The notes below the pieces were generated by a model that was given only the letters and a program-made list of their open reading frames with translations, was not told where the DNA came from and ran no database searches. A program made the translations under genes and the position numbers. Below are positions 49,305 to 58,611 of a stretch of DNA of 64,000 nucleotides, in pieces. Within the stretch, counting starts at the first letter, position 1. Each line of letters begins with the position of its first letter. The stretch is from JABWCQ01 sp964530625 (GTDB taxonomy: Bacteria > Electryoneota > RPQS01): assembly GCA_964530625.1 (NCBI GenBank), contig CAZHAK010000002.1:124001-188000 (forward strand), written 5' to 3'.

Positions 49305-52283
49305 ATGTTCGATTTTTTTCTGTCCAAAATCTTCGGAACCAAACACGACCGCGCGGCCAAACGTCTGATGCCGCTTGTAAATGCGGTCAATCAGCGCGAA
49401 GAAGAGTACCAAGCATTGACCGAAGAGCAGCTCCGCGCGAAAACGGAAGAATTCCGGGCGCGTTTAGCGGACGGTGAAACCGTTGATGATCTGATGGTTG
49501 AGGCTTTTGCGGCTGTGAAAAATGCCTGCCGTAGATTGATGGGGCACGAGTACGACGTACGCGGACAGAAGATGACGTGGAATATGATTCCCTACGACGT
49601 GCAAATCGTGGGCGGCATCGCTCTTCATCAGGGCAAGATAGCGGAAATGGCCACAGGTGAAGGCAAGACGCTTGTCGCGACGTTTGCACTCTACCTGAAT
49701 GCCCTTCCGAAACTGGGTGTTCACTTGGTGACGGTGAACGACTATTTGGCTCAGCGTGACGCGGAGTGGATGGGCCCGATTTTTAACATGCTGGGAGTCA
49801 GTGTTGGTGTGATAACTTCGGACATGTCGCCCCCGAAGCGCCGCGAAGAGTACGGCAAAGATATCACTTACGGCACAAACAACGAGTTCGGCTTCGACTA
49901 TCTGCGTGACAACATGGCTCATCACATTGACTATGTTGTGCAACGCGGCCACCACTACGCAATCGTGGACGAAGTAGACAGCGTATTGATTGACGAAGCC
50001 CGCACCCCGCTGATTATTTCCGGCCCGGTCGAGCACTCGACCCAAAGGTTTGAGGAAATGAAGCCGCCCGTTGAGCAGCTTGTCCGTCTTCAGTCGCAGG
50101 AAATCATCAAGATTGCCGACGAAGTGGAAGCGATGCTGAAGGAGCCGAAATTCGATGAATTTGAGGTTGGCAAACGGTTGCTGATGCTCCATCGCGGCTT
50201 TCCGAAACACAAACGAACCCTAAAGCTCTTTCAGGAAGCAGGTAATCAGCAGCTTCGCCAGCGGGTAGAAAATGAATATCTCCGCGATAAAAAGCTGCAC
50301 ATCCTCGACGAGGAACTCTATTTTTCTATTGATGAGAGATCGCACCAAGCTGATTTGTCGGACAAGGGTCGCCTGCAGTTAACGCGATACGCCGGCGGTG
50401 ATCAGGATTTATTCCTGTTGCCCGACCTCGCGGAGGAGTTTTCCAAGCTCGACGGCGATTCATCCTTGACTCCCGAAACGCGCGCCGAGGAAAAGACCAA
50501 GTTCCAAAGTATTTATGCACACCGTGCCGAGCGTGTACAGAACGTTTCGCAATTACTGAAAGCGTACACAATTTACGAAAAGGATGTTGAGTATGTTATT
50601 CAGGACGGAAAGGTCCAGATTGTAGACGAGTTCACGGGCCGCATTCTTTCCGGTCGCCGCTATTCGGATGGTTTGCATCAGGCGATTGAGGCGAAAGAGG
50701 GCGTCAAGATCGAGCGCGAAACGCAAACAATCGCCACGATAACGCTGCAAAATTACTTCCGCCTCTATTCCAAGCTTGCGGGAATGACGGGTACCGCTGA
50801 GACTGAAGAATCCGAATTCTATTCGATTTACAAACTTGAAGTGATGGTCATTCCCACGCATCGCAAGATTCGCCGTGTCGATATGAATGACCTGATCTAC
50901 CGCACCAAGCGCGAAAAATATAATGCGATTATAGAACGCGTTGCGGAACTGCACGAACGTCGTCAGCCTGTGCTCGTGGGTACCACCTCAGTGGAAGTTT
51001 CGGAAGTGGTGTCGCGGATGCTCAAAGGCAAGCGGATACCGCACAACGTACTGAATGCAAAGCAGCACGACAAGGAAGCGGAAGTCGTTGCCAAGGCCGG
51101 CGAGCCGGGCGCAGTGACGATAGCCACGAACATGGCTGGTCGCGGTACAGACATAAAGTTAGGTGCCGGTGTCGTCAAATGGATAGGCGAGGAAGGCGAC
51201 AAGAGCAAAGCTGAAGGCGGACTGTTCATTTTGGGTACAGAGCGCCATGAGTCAAGGCGTATAGACCGCCAGCTTCGTGGCCGCGCGGGTCGTCAGGGGG
51301 ATCCGGGAGCGACACAATTCTATGTCTCCGTTGAAGACGACTTGATGCGACTGTTCGGATCAGATCGCATGGCGGCCGTGATGGACAGATTGGGATTAAA
51401 AGAGGGCGAAGTCATTTCCGCCGGAATGATAACACGCTCAATCGGCCGCGCCCAGCAGAAAGTCGAAGCTTATAACTTCGGTATTCGTAAGCACTTGCTT
51501 GAATATGACGATGTAATGAATCAGCAGCGCACCGTGGTCTATTCTCGTCGAAACATAGCGTTACGCGGCGAAGACACGTCGCCGCTTGTCGCGGAAATGA
51601 TCGGCGATTATCAGGATTATATCTTTGAGAAACACGGTGAGGGCGAAACTATCGCCCGTGAAGCGTTCACCGAAGAGGTCATGCGCACGTTCCTTATTGA
51701 TTTCTCGCACGATGACGCTTTCTTCATAGCCAAGCCCTCAGACCAGCAGGAGATACTAGCGGATCGAATAGAGGAGGCTAAGAAGAACCGCGAAGCGCTG
51801 CTTGGAACGGAACTCTTCCGTGACTTACAGAGGCAGGCAATCCTGCGGGTGATTGACCTGAAATGGAAGGATCACCTCTATGCGATGGATGGCCTGAAAG
51901 AAGGGGTGGGTCTGAGAGCTTATGGCCAGAAGGATCCGCTCATCGAATACAAGAAGGAGGGCTTCACTCTCTTTCAATCGATGTTGGACGAAGTCAACGT
52001 GGAAGCTTTGCGAATCATGTTCAGCTATCGTTTGCAGACCTCACCGCAAGCCAGCCCTACAACGGTAACACGAACTCCCGCGGTAACTTACTCGCACGCC
52101 AGCACGGCAGGATTAGCGTATTCTCAGGCGCCCAGGGGCGGGGGACAAGGAGAGGGAGGTCAGCAGGCCGGTAAGCAACAGCCCGTCCGCGTGGCTGAGC
52201 GGGTCGGTAGAAATGACCCTTGCCCGTGTGGGAGTGGCAAGAAATTTAAGAAGTGCCACGGTGCGACAGAAGCAGTTTCTTAA
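49305..52283 (+). CDS. secA: Preprotein translocase ATPase SecA
   Basis: 992 residues. NBD1 Walker A MATGEGKTLVATFALYL, Walker B IVDEVDSVLIDEARTPLIIS, NBD2 with GTERHESRRIDRQLRGRAGR, and a C-terminal SEC-C zinc motif GRNDPCPCGSGKKFKKCHG preceded by a Ser/Ala/Gln-rich linker. It powers protein export through SecYEG. It is about 90 residues longer than E. coli SecA owing to an insertion (about residues 255-340) in NBD1/preprotein region, a feature seen in FCB-type SecA proteins. Start ATG 49305 has a weak AAAGAAG site. Confidence 0.97.
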   Translation: MFDFFLSKIFGTKHDRAAKRLMPLVNAVNQREEEYQALTEEQLRAKTEEFRARLADGETVDDLMVEAFAAVKNACRRLMGHEYDVRGQKMTWNMIPYDVQIVGGIALHQGKIAEMATGEGKTLVATFALYLNALPKLGVHLVTVNDYLAQRDAEWMGPIFNMLGVSVGVITSDMSPPKRREEYGKDITYGTNNEFGFDYLRDNMAHHIDYVVQRGHHYAIVDEVDSVLIDEARTPLIISGPVEHSTQRFEEMKPPVEQLVRLQSQEIIKIADEVEAMLKEPKFDEFEVGKRLLMLHRGFPKHKRTLKLFQEAGNQQLRQRVENEYLRDKKLHILDEELYFSIDERSHQADLSDKGRLQLTRYAGGDQDLFLLPDLAEEFSKLDGDSSLTPETRAEEKTKFQSIYAHRAERVQNVSQLLKAYTIYEKDVEYVIQDGKVQIVDEFTGRILSGRRYSDGLHQAIEAKEGVKIERETQTIATITLQNYFRLYSKLAGMTGTAETEESEFYSIYKLEVMVIPTHRKIRRVDMNDLIYRTKREKYNAIIERVAELHERRQPVLVGTTSVEVSEVVSRMLKGKRIPHNVLNAKQHDKEAEVVAKAGEPGAVTIATNMAGRGTDIKLGAGVVKWIGEEGDKSKAEGGLFILGTERHESRRIDRQLRGRAGRQGDPGATQFYVSVEDDLMRLFGSDRMAAVMDRLGLKEGEVISAGMITRSIGRAQQKVEAYNFGIRKHLLEYDDVMNQQRTVVYSRRNIALRGEDTSPLVAEMIGDYQDYIFEKHGEGETIAREAFTEEVMRTFLIDFSHDDAFFIAKPSDQQEILADRIEEAKKNREALLGTELFRDLQRQAILRVIDLKWKDHLYAMDGLKEGVGLRAYGQKDPLIEYKKEGFTLFQSMLDEVNVEALRIMFSYRLQTSPQASPTTVTRTPAVTYSHASTAGLAYSQAPRGGGQGEGGQQAGKQQPVRVAERVGRNDPCPCGSGKKFKKCHGATEAVS

Positions 52284-52436
52284 TGAAGAGGGCTTGCCTT
52301 TCGCTGTTTTTTTCGCTAAAATGCACAAGTACCCGCAGGTATTAGCTAAAGAATGGACTACCTTGAACTTAAGGGTTCGGGTCAAATCAATGTGGAACCG
52401 TCCCGATATTACCGGGGTAAAATGGAAGGCCACTGC

Positions 52437-52913
52437 ATGGACCAACGGATAGTTGAGATCATTTTGTACGTAATTGGCGAGATTGAGTCCCGCCGTGTGA
52501 ATCTGGATGAAATTGATGGAATCTCGGAAGACCTGATTAACCAAGGCTTCTCGAGACGCGAAGTGGCCACTGCATTTTCCGTGTTCAATCAACGGATAAT
52601 GGGTGGGAGCGATCGCTCTCAAATCACGGAACCGCTCAATCCCAATGCTCATCGTGTGCTGCACGAAATGGAATCTCAATATGTCAGCAGCGAGGCTCAT
52701 GGCCATGTTCTTCAACTCTTGCGCCTCGGAGTGCTGAATCACGCCGACGTGGAAGAATTGATTGAACGTTGTGTGATGATGGGATCGCCTGCCGCCGAAA
52801 TGTCTGAGATGAAGATGTTAGTGGCAACACACTTATTCGAAAAAGAACTGCTTCCCGGTGAAAGCATGGTTCCTGCCGCATCGGCCCGCATGTCGCCGGA
52901 ATTGATCCATTAA
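52437..52913 (+). CDS. smg: Smg/DUF494 family protein
   Basis: 158 residues from ATG 52437, with GGAAGG seven bases upstream; ATG 52422 or TTG-type upstream starts add a poorly conserved N-terminus. RIVEIILYVIGEIESRR, DLINQGFSRREVATAFSVF and LRLGVLNHADVEELIERCVM match the DUF494 (Smg) family of all-helical proteins, which are often adjacent to topA or dprA in Gram-negative genomes, as here. Function unknown; a link with topoisomerase I is suggested by gene order only. Confidence 0.85.
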   Translation: MDQRIVEIILYVIGEIESRRVNLDEIDGISEDLINQGFSRREVATAFSVFNQRIMGGSDRSQITEPLNPNAHRVLHEMESQYVSSEAHGHVLQLLRLGVLNHADVEELIERCVMMGSPAAEMSEMKMLVATHLFEKELLPGESMVPAASARMSPELIH

Positions 52914-52998
52914 GTGCCTCTCCGGACTACTCGACGAAATCATTCAAATTATATGGATTTAGCCGCAATTTCACGGCTGTCACACTTTTCGCAAACCT

Positions 52999-53027
52999 AA
53001 AGCTTTAAGCGTACGCTTAAGGCTTTT
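52999..53027 (+). terminator. Palindromic hairpin just before topA
   Basis: AAAGCTTTAAGCGT pairs with ACGCTTAAGGCTTT (one G-T pair), followed by TGCTTTC. It lies 14 bases before the topA ATG, so it could terminate smg or act in the topA leader. Confidence 0.5.
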
Positions 53028-53041
53028 GCTTTCTTACAGAA

Positions 53042-55513
53042 ATGCCCAAAAAGACAACAAAAAAGACCTCCACGAAGAAAACCGCTTCCAAGAAAACCGC
53101 CGCTCCTGCAAAGAAGGCAGTGAAGAAGAAGGCGGTTGCTAAGAAGACCTCGGCAAAGTCAGCGTCCAAGATGGCGAAAACCGCCGCTAAGAAGACGTCT
53201 GCGAAGTCCGCCGCGCGCGGTTCTCGCAGTGCAAAGATGGACGAAGTTTCTGCCGCAGGACGCAAGTTTGTGATTGTCGAGTCCCCTGCAAAAGCAAGAA
53301 CACTGACCGGCTATCTCGGAAAGGATTTCGCGGTGGCCGCGTCTGTGGGCCATGTTCGTGATTTGCCCGAGAAGAAGCTTGGTGTTAACCTCAAGAAGAA
53401 TTTTGAGCCGGAATACGTGACGATCGCAGGTAAAGAAGACGTCATTGCTATGCTTCGCCGCAATGCGCGCGACGCGATGGAAGTCTTCATCGCGACTGAC
53501 CCTGACCGCGAAGGCGAAGCGATTGCGTATCATATTGCGCACGAGATCGGCAAAGAGCACGGGCACAAAGTACGGCGCGTGCTCTTCAACGAAATTACTC
53601 GCGACGCAGTCAAGAAAGCTCTTGAGAAACCTGGCATCATTGACGCGACCAAAGTGGACGCGCAACAGGCGCGCCGAGTGCTTGACCGTTTGGTGGGCTA
53701 TCTTGTTTCGCCGCTGCTCCATAAAATCATTGCCCGCGGCACCTCTGCCGGACGTGTGCAGTCGGTAGCTTTGCGCTTGATTTGCGAGCGCGAGGACGAA
53801 ATTCGCGCGTTCGTACCACAGGAATATTGGACCATCACCGCTCTACTTGCGGCGAACAAGAAAGAAACATTCGAGGCCAGACTTTCCAAGATCGACGGAA
53901 AAAAAGCCGAAGTGCCGGACGAGAAGACGGCCAAGAAGATTGTCAAGGACTGTACCGGAAAAGAGTTTAAGTTAACAGACTTGAAGGCTCGTCCGTCGAA
54001 GTCCTCTCCCGCCGCTCCGTACACGACCTCCACTCTGCAGCAGGATGCCGCGCGCCGCTTAAGTTTTTCAAACGACCGCACGATGTCCGCTGCACAACAG
54101 CTCTATGAAGGTGTCGAGCTGGGCAAGGATGGATCCGTCGGTTTGATTACGTATATGCGTACCGACTCCGTGCGGGTCGCCCCCGACGCTCTGGAAAGCC
54201 TGCGTGAGTTTATTCAGGATCGCTACGGCAGCGAGTATCTTCCGGGTAAGGCAAGATTCTACAAGTCGAAGAACTCAGCACAAGACGCTCACGAGGCGAT
54301 TCGACCGACGGATGTCGCCCGCGATCCGGCTTCTGTAAAGAAGTATTTGAAACCCGAGCAGTTTAGGCTCTACGAAATGATTTGGAAGCGCTACGTCGCT
54401 TCGCAAACGGAAGACGCGCGTTTTGAAGTAACGACAGCGATCCTGACCGTCGGCAGCTACGAATTCCGTGCCGGTGGGCGCAGAATGCTTTTCCCCGGTC
54501 ACCTTCAAGTACTTGCCGAGGTGGTGGACGATACGCCGCGCGATGCGCGTGAACAAATTGAGTCCGATATGACGAACGTTTTGCCGGAACTCAAGGTGAA
54601 CAAGTCCTACCCTTCGGAGAGCGTCACTCCGACACAGCACTTCACGGAACCGCCGCCTCGATTCAACGCTGGTTCATTGGTCAAAATTCTCGACGAGTTA
54701 GGAATCGGCAGACCGAGTACCTATGCTCAGATTATCTCGGTCTTGGTCAGGCGAAAATATATCACGAATGAACAGCGACGCTTCCAGCCAACGGACTTGG
54801 GCGAAGCGGTGAACAAGGTTCTCGTAGAGCAGTTCCCGGATATTTTCAACGTGTCGTTCACAGCACAAATGGAAGAAGAGCTCGACTCCATCGAAAACGA
54901 CAGCGTTGCCTGGCAGAAGGTCGTGCAGGATTTCTATACGCCGTTCTCAGCGGACCTCGAACGTGTGAATCAGAACCATCAGGAACTGAAGAAATCAATT
55001 CAAGAAACCGTTGAAAAGCCCTGCCCGGATTGTGGCGGCGAATTGGTAATCAAATGGGGTCGCGCGGGTAAGTTTATCGCGTGTACCCAATATCCCGAGT
55101 GCCGTTATACGGAGCCGCTTGAATCGGAAGCGCCGCCCGAGTTTCCTGCGACAAATTGCCCCAAGTGCGGCAAGCCGATGGCGCCGAAGAAGAGCCGCTT
55201 TGGTTGGTTCTTGGGCTGCACAGGTTATCCGGAATGCAAAACGATTCAACCGATGCCAGACCCCAACGCTATCGATTGTCCGCGCGAAGGCTGCGGCGGA
55301 AAAGTGGGAGCCCGCAGGTCACGTCGCGGCAAAGTCTTCTTTGGTTGTTCAAACTATCCCAATTGCGATTTCGTCAGTTGGAACCGACCTGTCGCGGAAA
55401 AGTGTCCGGAGTGCGGCAGTAATTACATGGAGGAGAAAAACCTCAAGGCAGGCTTAATCCACCAGTGTCCGAAATGCAAGCACAAGATCGAAAAAGAACC
55501 GGCGGAGAAGTAA
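53042..55513 (+). CDS. topA: DNA topoisomerase I with histone H1-like N-terminal tail
   Basis: 823 residues. Residues 1-66 are a Lys/Ala/Thr/Ser-rich extension (KKTTKKTSTKKTASKKTAAP) unlike normal TopA starts. The Toprim domain begins at about 75 (KFVIVESPAKARTLTGYL, ATDPDREGEAIAYHIA). The catalytic Tyr371 is in GLITYMRTDSVRVAPD. The C-terminus has four zinc ribbons (CPDCGGELVIKWGRAG, CPKCGKPMAPKKSRFG, CPREGCGGKVGARRS, CPECGSNYMEEKN). It relaxes negative supercoils behind RNA polymerase. The basic tail probably increases nonspecific DNA binding. Its 3' end overlaps xerC. Confidence 0.96.
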   Translation: MPKKTTKKTSTKKTASKKTAAPAKKAVKKKAVAKKTSAKSASKMAKTAAKKTSAKSAARGSRSAKMDEVSAAGRKFVIVESPAKARTLTGYLGKDFAVAASVGHVRDLPEKKLGVNLKKNFEPEYVTIAGKEDVIAMLRRNARDAMEVFIATDPDREGEAIAYHIAHEIGKEHGHKVRRVLFNEITRDAVKKALEKPGIIDATKVDAQQARRVLDRLVGYLVSPLLHKIIARGTSAGRVQSVALRLICEREDEIRAFVPQEYWTITALLAANKKETFEARLSKIDGKKAEVPDEKTAKKIVKDCTGKEFKLTDLKARPSKSSPAAPYTTSTLQQDAARRLSFSNDRTMSAAQQLYEGVELGKDGSVGLITYMRTDSVRVAPDALESLREFIQDRYGSEYLPGKARFYKSKNSAQDAHEAIRPTDVARDPASVKKYLKPEQFRLYEMIWKRYVASQTEDARFEVTTAILTVGSYEFRAGGRRMLFPGHLQVLAEVVDDTPRDAREQIESDMTNVLPELKVNKSYPSESVTPTQHFTEPPPRFNAGSLVKILDELGIGRPSTYAQIISVLVRRKYITNEQRRFQPTDLGEAVNKVLVEQFPDIFNVSFTAQMEEELDSIENDSVAWQKVVQDFYTPFSADLERVNQNHQELKKSIQETVEKPCPDCGGELVIKWGRAGKFIACTQYPECRYTEPLESEAPPEFPATNCPKCGKPMAPKKSRFGWFLGCTGYPECKTIQPMPDPNAIDCPREGCGGKVGARRSRRGKVFFGCSNYPNCDFVSWNRPVAEKCPECGSNYMEEKNLKAGLIHQCPKCKHKIEKEPAEK

Positions 55514-56430
55514 CGGGCCTTGACCCGTTGGTAGCCGAATATCTTGCCGACCTAAAACTTCGCCGCCGATCGCCAAATACGCAAGCGGCGTATGCGCGCG
55601 ACCTTGAGCAGGCGCTGCGTCTGCTCTATGAAAACCTTGGCCGCGAACTGTCCCTTGCAGACTGGCGATATGAATCTTTACGCGACGTGATTTATGCTTG
55701 GGCGGAGAGTAATCTTAGCGCCAGCACGCTGCAACGAAAGCGCGCGGTCTTAAGCGATTTTTCAAAGTTCTTGATTCGCACGGGTCGGCTGGAAAGCAAT
55801 CCCTTGGCCCTGCTTGATCCGCCGCGCGTTAAGAAATCTCTGCCGCATGTGTTTTCAGAAAAGGTATTAGCAGACCTACTGGATAGTCTGGGGACTACGT
55901 GGCCCAATGTCCGTGACCGTGCGCTCTTGGAATTACTTTACGGCGGCGGATTGCGAATTTCAGAAGCCCTTGAGCTTGAGCCAAGCAATCTCGACTTGCA
56001 GCGTGGCGTCGCCCGCGTACTGGGCAAGGGCAACAAAGAGCGCCTTGTGCCCCTTTCGAAAGTGTCTGTTAGCGCGATGCACGATTACTTGAGTGTCCGT
56101 GCCGCCGAATTTCCGTCGCATCCGGCTAATCCGATGTGGCTTTCGGATCGGGGCAAGCCCTTAAGTCGTTTTCGGGCCGCGAAGATAATCAAGAATCTAT
56201 TGGGCGCATGGATGCCTGAAGCCAGCCCGCATAAACTTCGGCATAGTTTTGCGACACATCTTTTAGCACGCGGTGCGGAATTGCGCGCGGTACAGGAATT
56301 GCTCGGACATGAGTCAGTCACGACAACCGAGCGTTATACGCACGTTACGACTCGCCGATTAAAGGAAGCCTACTCACAGGCACACCCACACGGAGGCGAG
56401 CCTAAACCGGAAAACAAATCGGCGGGGTAA
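55474..56430 (+). CDS. xerC: Site-specific tyrosine recombinase XerC
   Basis: 318 residues from ATG 55474; GTG 55465 is possible. The core-binding domain starts DPLVAEYLADLKLRRRSPNT, and the catalytic domain has the Arg in LYGGGLRISEALELEPSNLD, Lys in GKGNKERLVPL, HKLRHSFATHLLARG (His, Arg), GHESVTTTERYTHV (His and nucleophile Tyr). It resolves chromosome dimers at dif with a XerD partner. It overlaps topA by about 40 bases, so it is a housekeeping gene in an operon rather than an integrase of a mobile element. Confidence 0.92.
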   Translation: MQAQDRKRTGGEVTGLDPLVAEYLADLKLRRRSPNTQAAYARDLEQALRLLYENLGRELSLADWRYESLRDVIYAWAESNLSASTLQRKRAVLSDFSKFLIRTGRLESNPLALLDPPRVKKSLPHVFSEKVLADLLDSLGTTWPNVRDRALLELLYGGGLRISEALELEPSNLDLQRGVARVLGKGNKERLVPLSKVSVSAMHDYLSVRAAEFPSHPANPMWLSDRGKPLSRFRAAKIIKNLLGAWMPEASPHKLRHSFATHLLARGAELRAVQELLGHESVTTTERYTHVTTRRLKEAYSQAHPHGGEPKPENKSAG

Positions 56431-56452
56431 TCACCGCCAAAAGGATGGAGCT

Positions 56453-56743
56453 ATGAGAACCCAGATTACCGCGATTCATTTTAGTGCTACGGATATTTTG
56501 CAGGAGTTTGCTGAAACTGAAGTTCAAAGATTGCTGAAGTTTGCGGACAATATCACGAATTGCGAGATCGAGTTCACGTTTAACAAGCAGGAAAAGAGAG
56601 CAAACATTCATGTCTCCTTGGACGGCACTGTGCTGAACGCCTCCTCTGTCTCCGAAGATTTTCAAAAGTCTGTCGTGCTCGCAGTAGACAAGCTCGAGAC
56701 ACAGGTGAAGAAGCACAAGGACAAAATTCACGCGAAGCACTAA
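56453..56743 (+). CDS. hpf: Ribosome hibernation promoting factor (short HPF)
   Basis: 96 residues, the short HPF length. QITAIHFSATDILQEFAETE, CEIEFTFNKQEKRANIHVSL and VLAVDKLETQVKKHKDKI follow the HPF/YfiA beta-alpha-beta-beta-beta-alpha fold. It binds the 30S decoding centre in stationary phase to inactivate ribosomes. AAGGATGGAG before the ATG is a strong site. It lies directly upstream of hprK, as in the rpoN-hpf-pts clusters of many Gram-negative bacteria; rpoN is not here. Confidence 0.92.
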   Translation: MRTQITAIHFSATDILQEFAETEVQRLLKFADNITNCEIEFTFNKQEKRANIHVSLDGTVLNASSVSEDFQKSVVLAVDKLETQVKKHKDKIHAKH

Positions 56744-56758
56744 GCGGAAGTTGTTATA

Positions 56759-57727
56759 GTGGAAAAGCTGCAAGTCAGCGCTTTTTACCAGGATAATCAA
56801 TCGCGGCTGAAGCTCAAGTTGTGCAACAGCCCGCGTGGTTTGATCCGGGAGATTCCTCAGAAGGAATTGCATCGTCCCGGACTTGCGCTTGCCGGATTTA
56901 TTGAGCTTTTTACATATGACAGAATTCAAGTCCTCGGGAATACCGAGATGCGGTATTTGTCAAGCCTCGCTGAAGACCAGCGGCAAAAATCGCTTTCCCG
57001 GCTCTTTGAATTTAACATACCTTGTCTGATAATTACGAATGACAACCCGCTGCCGGACGAGCTTGTACAGGTGGCCGACAACGCAAATGTCTCGATTTTC
57101 TCGTCGCCGTTGACGACAACGGAAATGATTCATTTGTTGTCAGGCTATCTGGATCATAAGTTCGCGCCGACTGAATCCGTGCATGCTTCGCTTGTGGATG
57201 TCTATGGCACGGGACTTTTGTTCACGGGCAGGAGTGGTATTGGCAAATCGGAAGTCTCATTGGATTTGGTCGAGCGTGGTCAGCGATTGGTCGCCGACGA
57301 CATGGTGACCCTAACCCGAACAGCGGACAATGTGTTGATGGGCTCGGGCCGCGAATTTTTGAAACATTATATGGAGATTCGCGGCATCGGGATCATTGAC
57401 GTCGGCAGAATGTTCGGCGTTCGTGCGATCCGTCAGCAAAAGCGCGTCGAAACTGTGGTAGAGCTTGTGGATTGGCGGGATGGAGTGGATTACGAGCGTG
57501 TGGGTATGGATGAACAATACAAAGAATATCTCGGAGTCAAGATTCCGCACGTTATTTTGCCGATTTTCCCCGGCAAGAATATTACCGTCATCGCAGAAGC
57601 AATCGCTTTGAATTTGCACTTGAAAATTTATGGATTTCACCCTGCTAAGGAATTCGGCAGGGCGCTTTCCCACATGATGGAAGACAAGTCCACGCTAGAG
57701 TCTTACCTCGAAAAGGACTTTGAATAG
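56759..57727 (+). CDS. hprK: HPr kinase/phosphorylase
   Basis: 322 residues. The N-terminal domain carries the HprK-specific NTEMRYLSSL, and the C-terminal kinase has Walker A GRSGIGKS (157-164), VDVYGTGLLF before it with the conserved His142, and the HprK signature LKHYMEIRGIGIIDVGRMFG. It phosphorylates Ser46 of HPr in Firmicutes. In proteobacteria and FCB bacteria lacking PTS sugar permeases it is thought to set a regulatory relay. ptsH (HPr) is not in the window. GTG start. Confidence 0.95.
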   Translation: MEKLQVSAFYQDNQSRLKLKLCNSPRGLIREIPQKELHRPGLALAGFIELFTYDRIQVLGNTEMRYLSSLAEDQRQKSLSRLFEFNIPCLIITNDNPLPDELVQVADNANVSIFSSPLTTTEMIHLLSGYLDHKFAPTESVHASLVDVYGTGLLFTGRSGIGKSEVSLDLVERGQRLVADDMVTLTRTADNVLMGSGREFLKHYMEIRGIGIIDVGRMFGVRAIRQQKRVETVVELVDWRDGVDYERVGMDEQYKEYLGVKIPHVILPIFPGKNITVIAEAIALNLHLKIYGFHPAKEFGRALSHMMEDKSTLESYLEKDFE

Positions 57728-57735
57728 GTCCCTCG

Positions 57736-58113
57736 ATGATTCGCGCGATTCTTGTTACGCATGGCACTCTCGGCCAGTCGCTTTACGATGCGGCGGAATC
57801 CGTACTTGGTCCGCAGTCGGGCGCGAGCGTGCTTTCGAATAGCGGGTTGTCGCTCGAACAGATTCAAACCAAAGTCCGTAACCTCCTAACGGATGATCCG
57901 ACTCTCATCATGGTCGATCTCTGCGGCGGCTCGCCGTTTATGGCGTGCAGCAGCTTAGGTCATCTTTCCGCCAAAACGGCGATTGTTTCAGGCGTCAATC
58001 TTCCGATGCTGCTTTCCTATTTTACCAAACGCGATTCGCTTGATTTGACCGATTTGTCAAAGATGGTCGAGCGTGACGCCGTTCGCGGCATTCAAAGTCA
58101 TCAAGGCGAATGA
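57736..58113 (+). CDS. PTS mannose/fructose-type EIIA domain protein
   Basis: 125 residues. The phosphorylated histidine is His9 in MIRAILVTHGTLGQSL, and the body (TLIMVDLCGGSPFMACSSLG, TAIVSGVNLPMLLSYF) matches the mannose-family EIIA fold. It would receive a phosphate from HPr and pass it to EIIB. The EIIB gene overlaps its end (ATGA). No EIIC or EIID permease genes follow, so the relay probably regulates something rather than importing sugar. Confidence 0.92.
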   Translation: MIRAILVTHGTLGQSLYDAAESVLGPQSGASVLSNSGLSLEQIQTKVRNLLTDDPTLIMVDLCGGSPFMACSSLGHLSAKTAIVSGVNLPMLLSYFTKRDSLDLTDLSKMVERDAVRGIQSHQGE

Positions 58114-58607
58114 TTGCATTCAAGTGGCGTCGCAAGAAAAGCGATTTTCCAATTGTCCGAATAGATGACCGCCTGTTGCACGGTCAGGTCGTGGTCGGTT
58201 GGGCCAGTGCGCTCGGATTGGAGCGCGTGATTCTCGCCAACGACAGGGTCGCCGCCGACAAGAGTCTTAGTGCGGCGATCAAAGCGGGTGTCTCTCCTGA
58301 TATGCAGGTGGATGTGATTGATTTTGAGCAAGCCGTAAAGGATATGATCAACGGCGAATACACTTCCCAAAAGTCCATGTTGGTTCTCGAGAGTCCGGGC
58401 GACGCCTTGAGGCTGCTGCATAAGGGCGTATCGCTGAAGAAACTCCACGTCGGTGGATTGCATTTTCGAGAAGGAAGTGAAGAACTCCTGCCCTACGTAT
58501 TTCTCTCCAAATGGGATCGCATGGCACTGGATGAAATGGTAGAGCGCGGTGTGCGCGTATCGTGCCAGGATATCCCCTCAACAACTCCAGTCGTGTATCG
58601 CGGCTAA
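58110..58607 (+). CDS. PTS mannose/fructose/sorbose-type EIIB protein
   Basis: 165 residues. The phosphohistidine is His24 in VRIDDRLLHGQVVVGWASAL, a precise family signature. LKKLHVGGLHFREGSEEL and VFLSKWDRMALDEM continue the fold. A basic N-terminal extension (MIAFKWRRKKSD) precedes it. In sugar transport EIIB passes phosphate to the incoming sugar through EIIC/EIID; these are missing here. It overlaps EIIA by four bases and is followed four bases later by the MlaD-like gene. Confidence 0.92.
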   Translation: MIAFKWRRKKSDFPIVRIDDRLLHGQVVVGWASALGLERVILANDRVAADKSLSAAIKAGVSPDMQVDVIDFEQAVKDMINGEYTSQKSMLVLESPGDALRLLHKGVSLKKLHVGGLHFREGSEELLPYVFLSKWDRMALDEMVERGVRVSCQDIPSTTPVVYRG

Positions 58608-58611
58608 CTGA

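Noticed and set aside
52113..52742. 209-codon minus-strand open frame
   Set aside because: Overlaps the SecA zinc tail and the smg gene, both well supported on the plus strand.
55474..56430. Tyrosine recombinase considered as an integrase of a mobile element
   Set aside because: It is embedded between topA and hpf in a conserved housekeeping order, has XerC motifs, and there are no attachment repeats or phage genes; the tRNA at 29712 is far away and intact.
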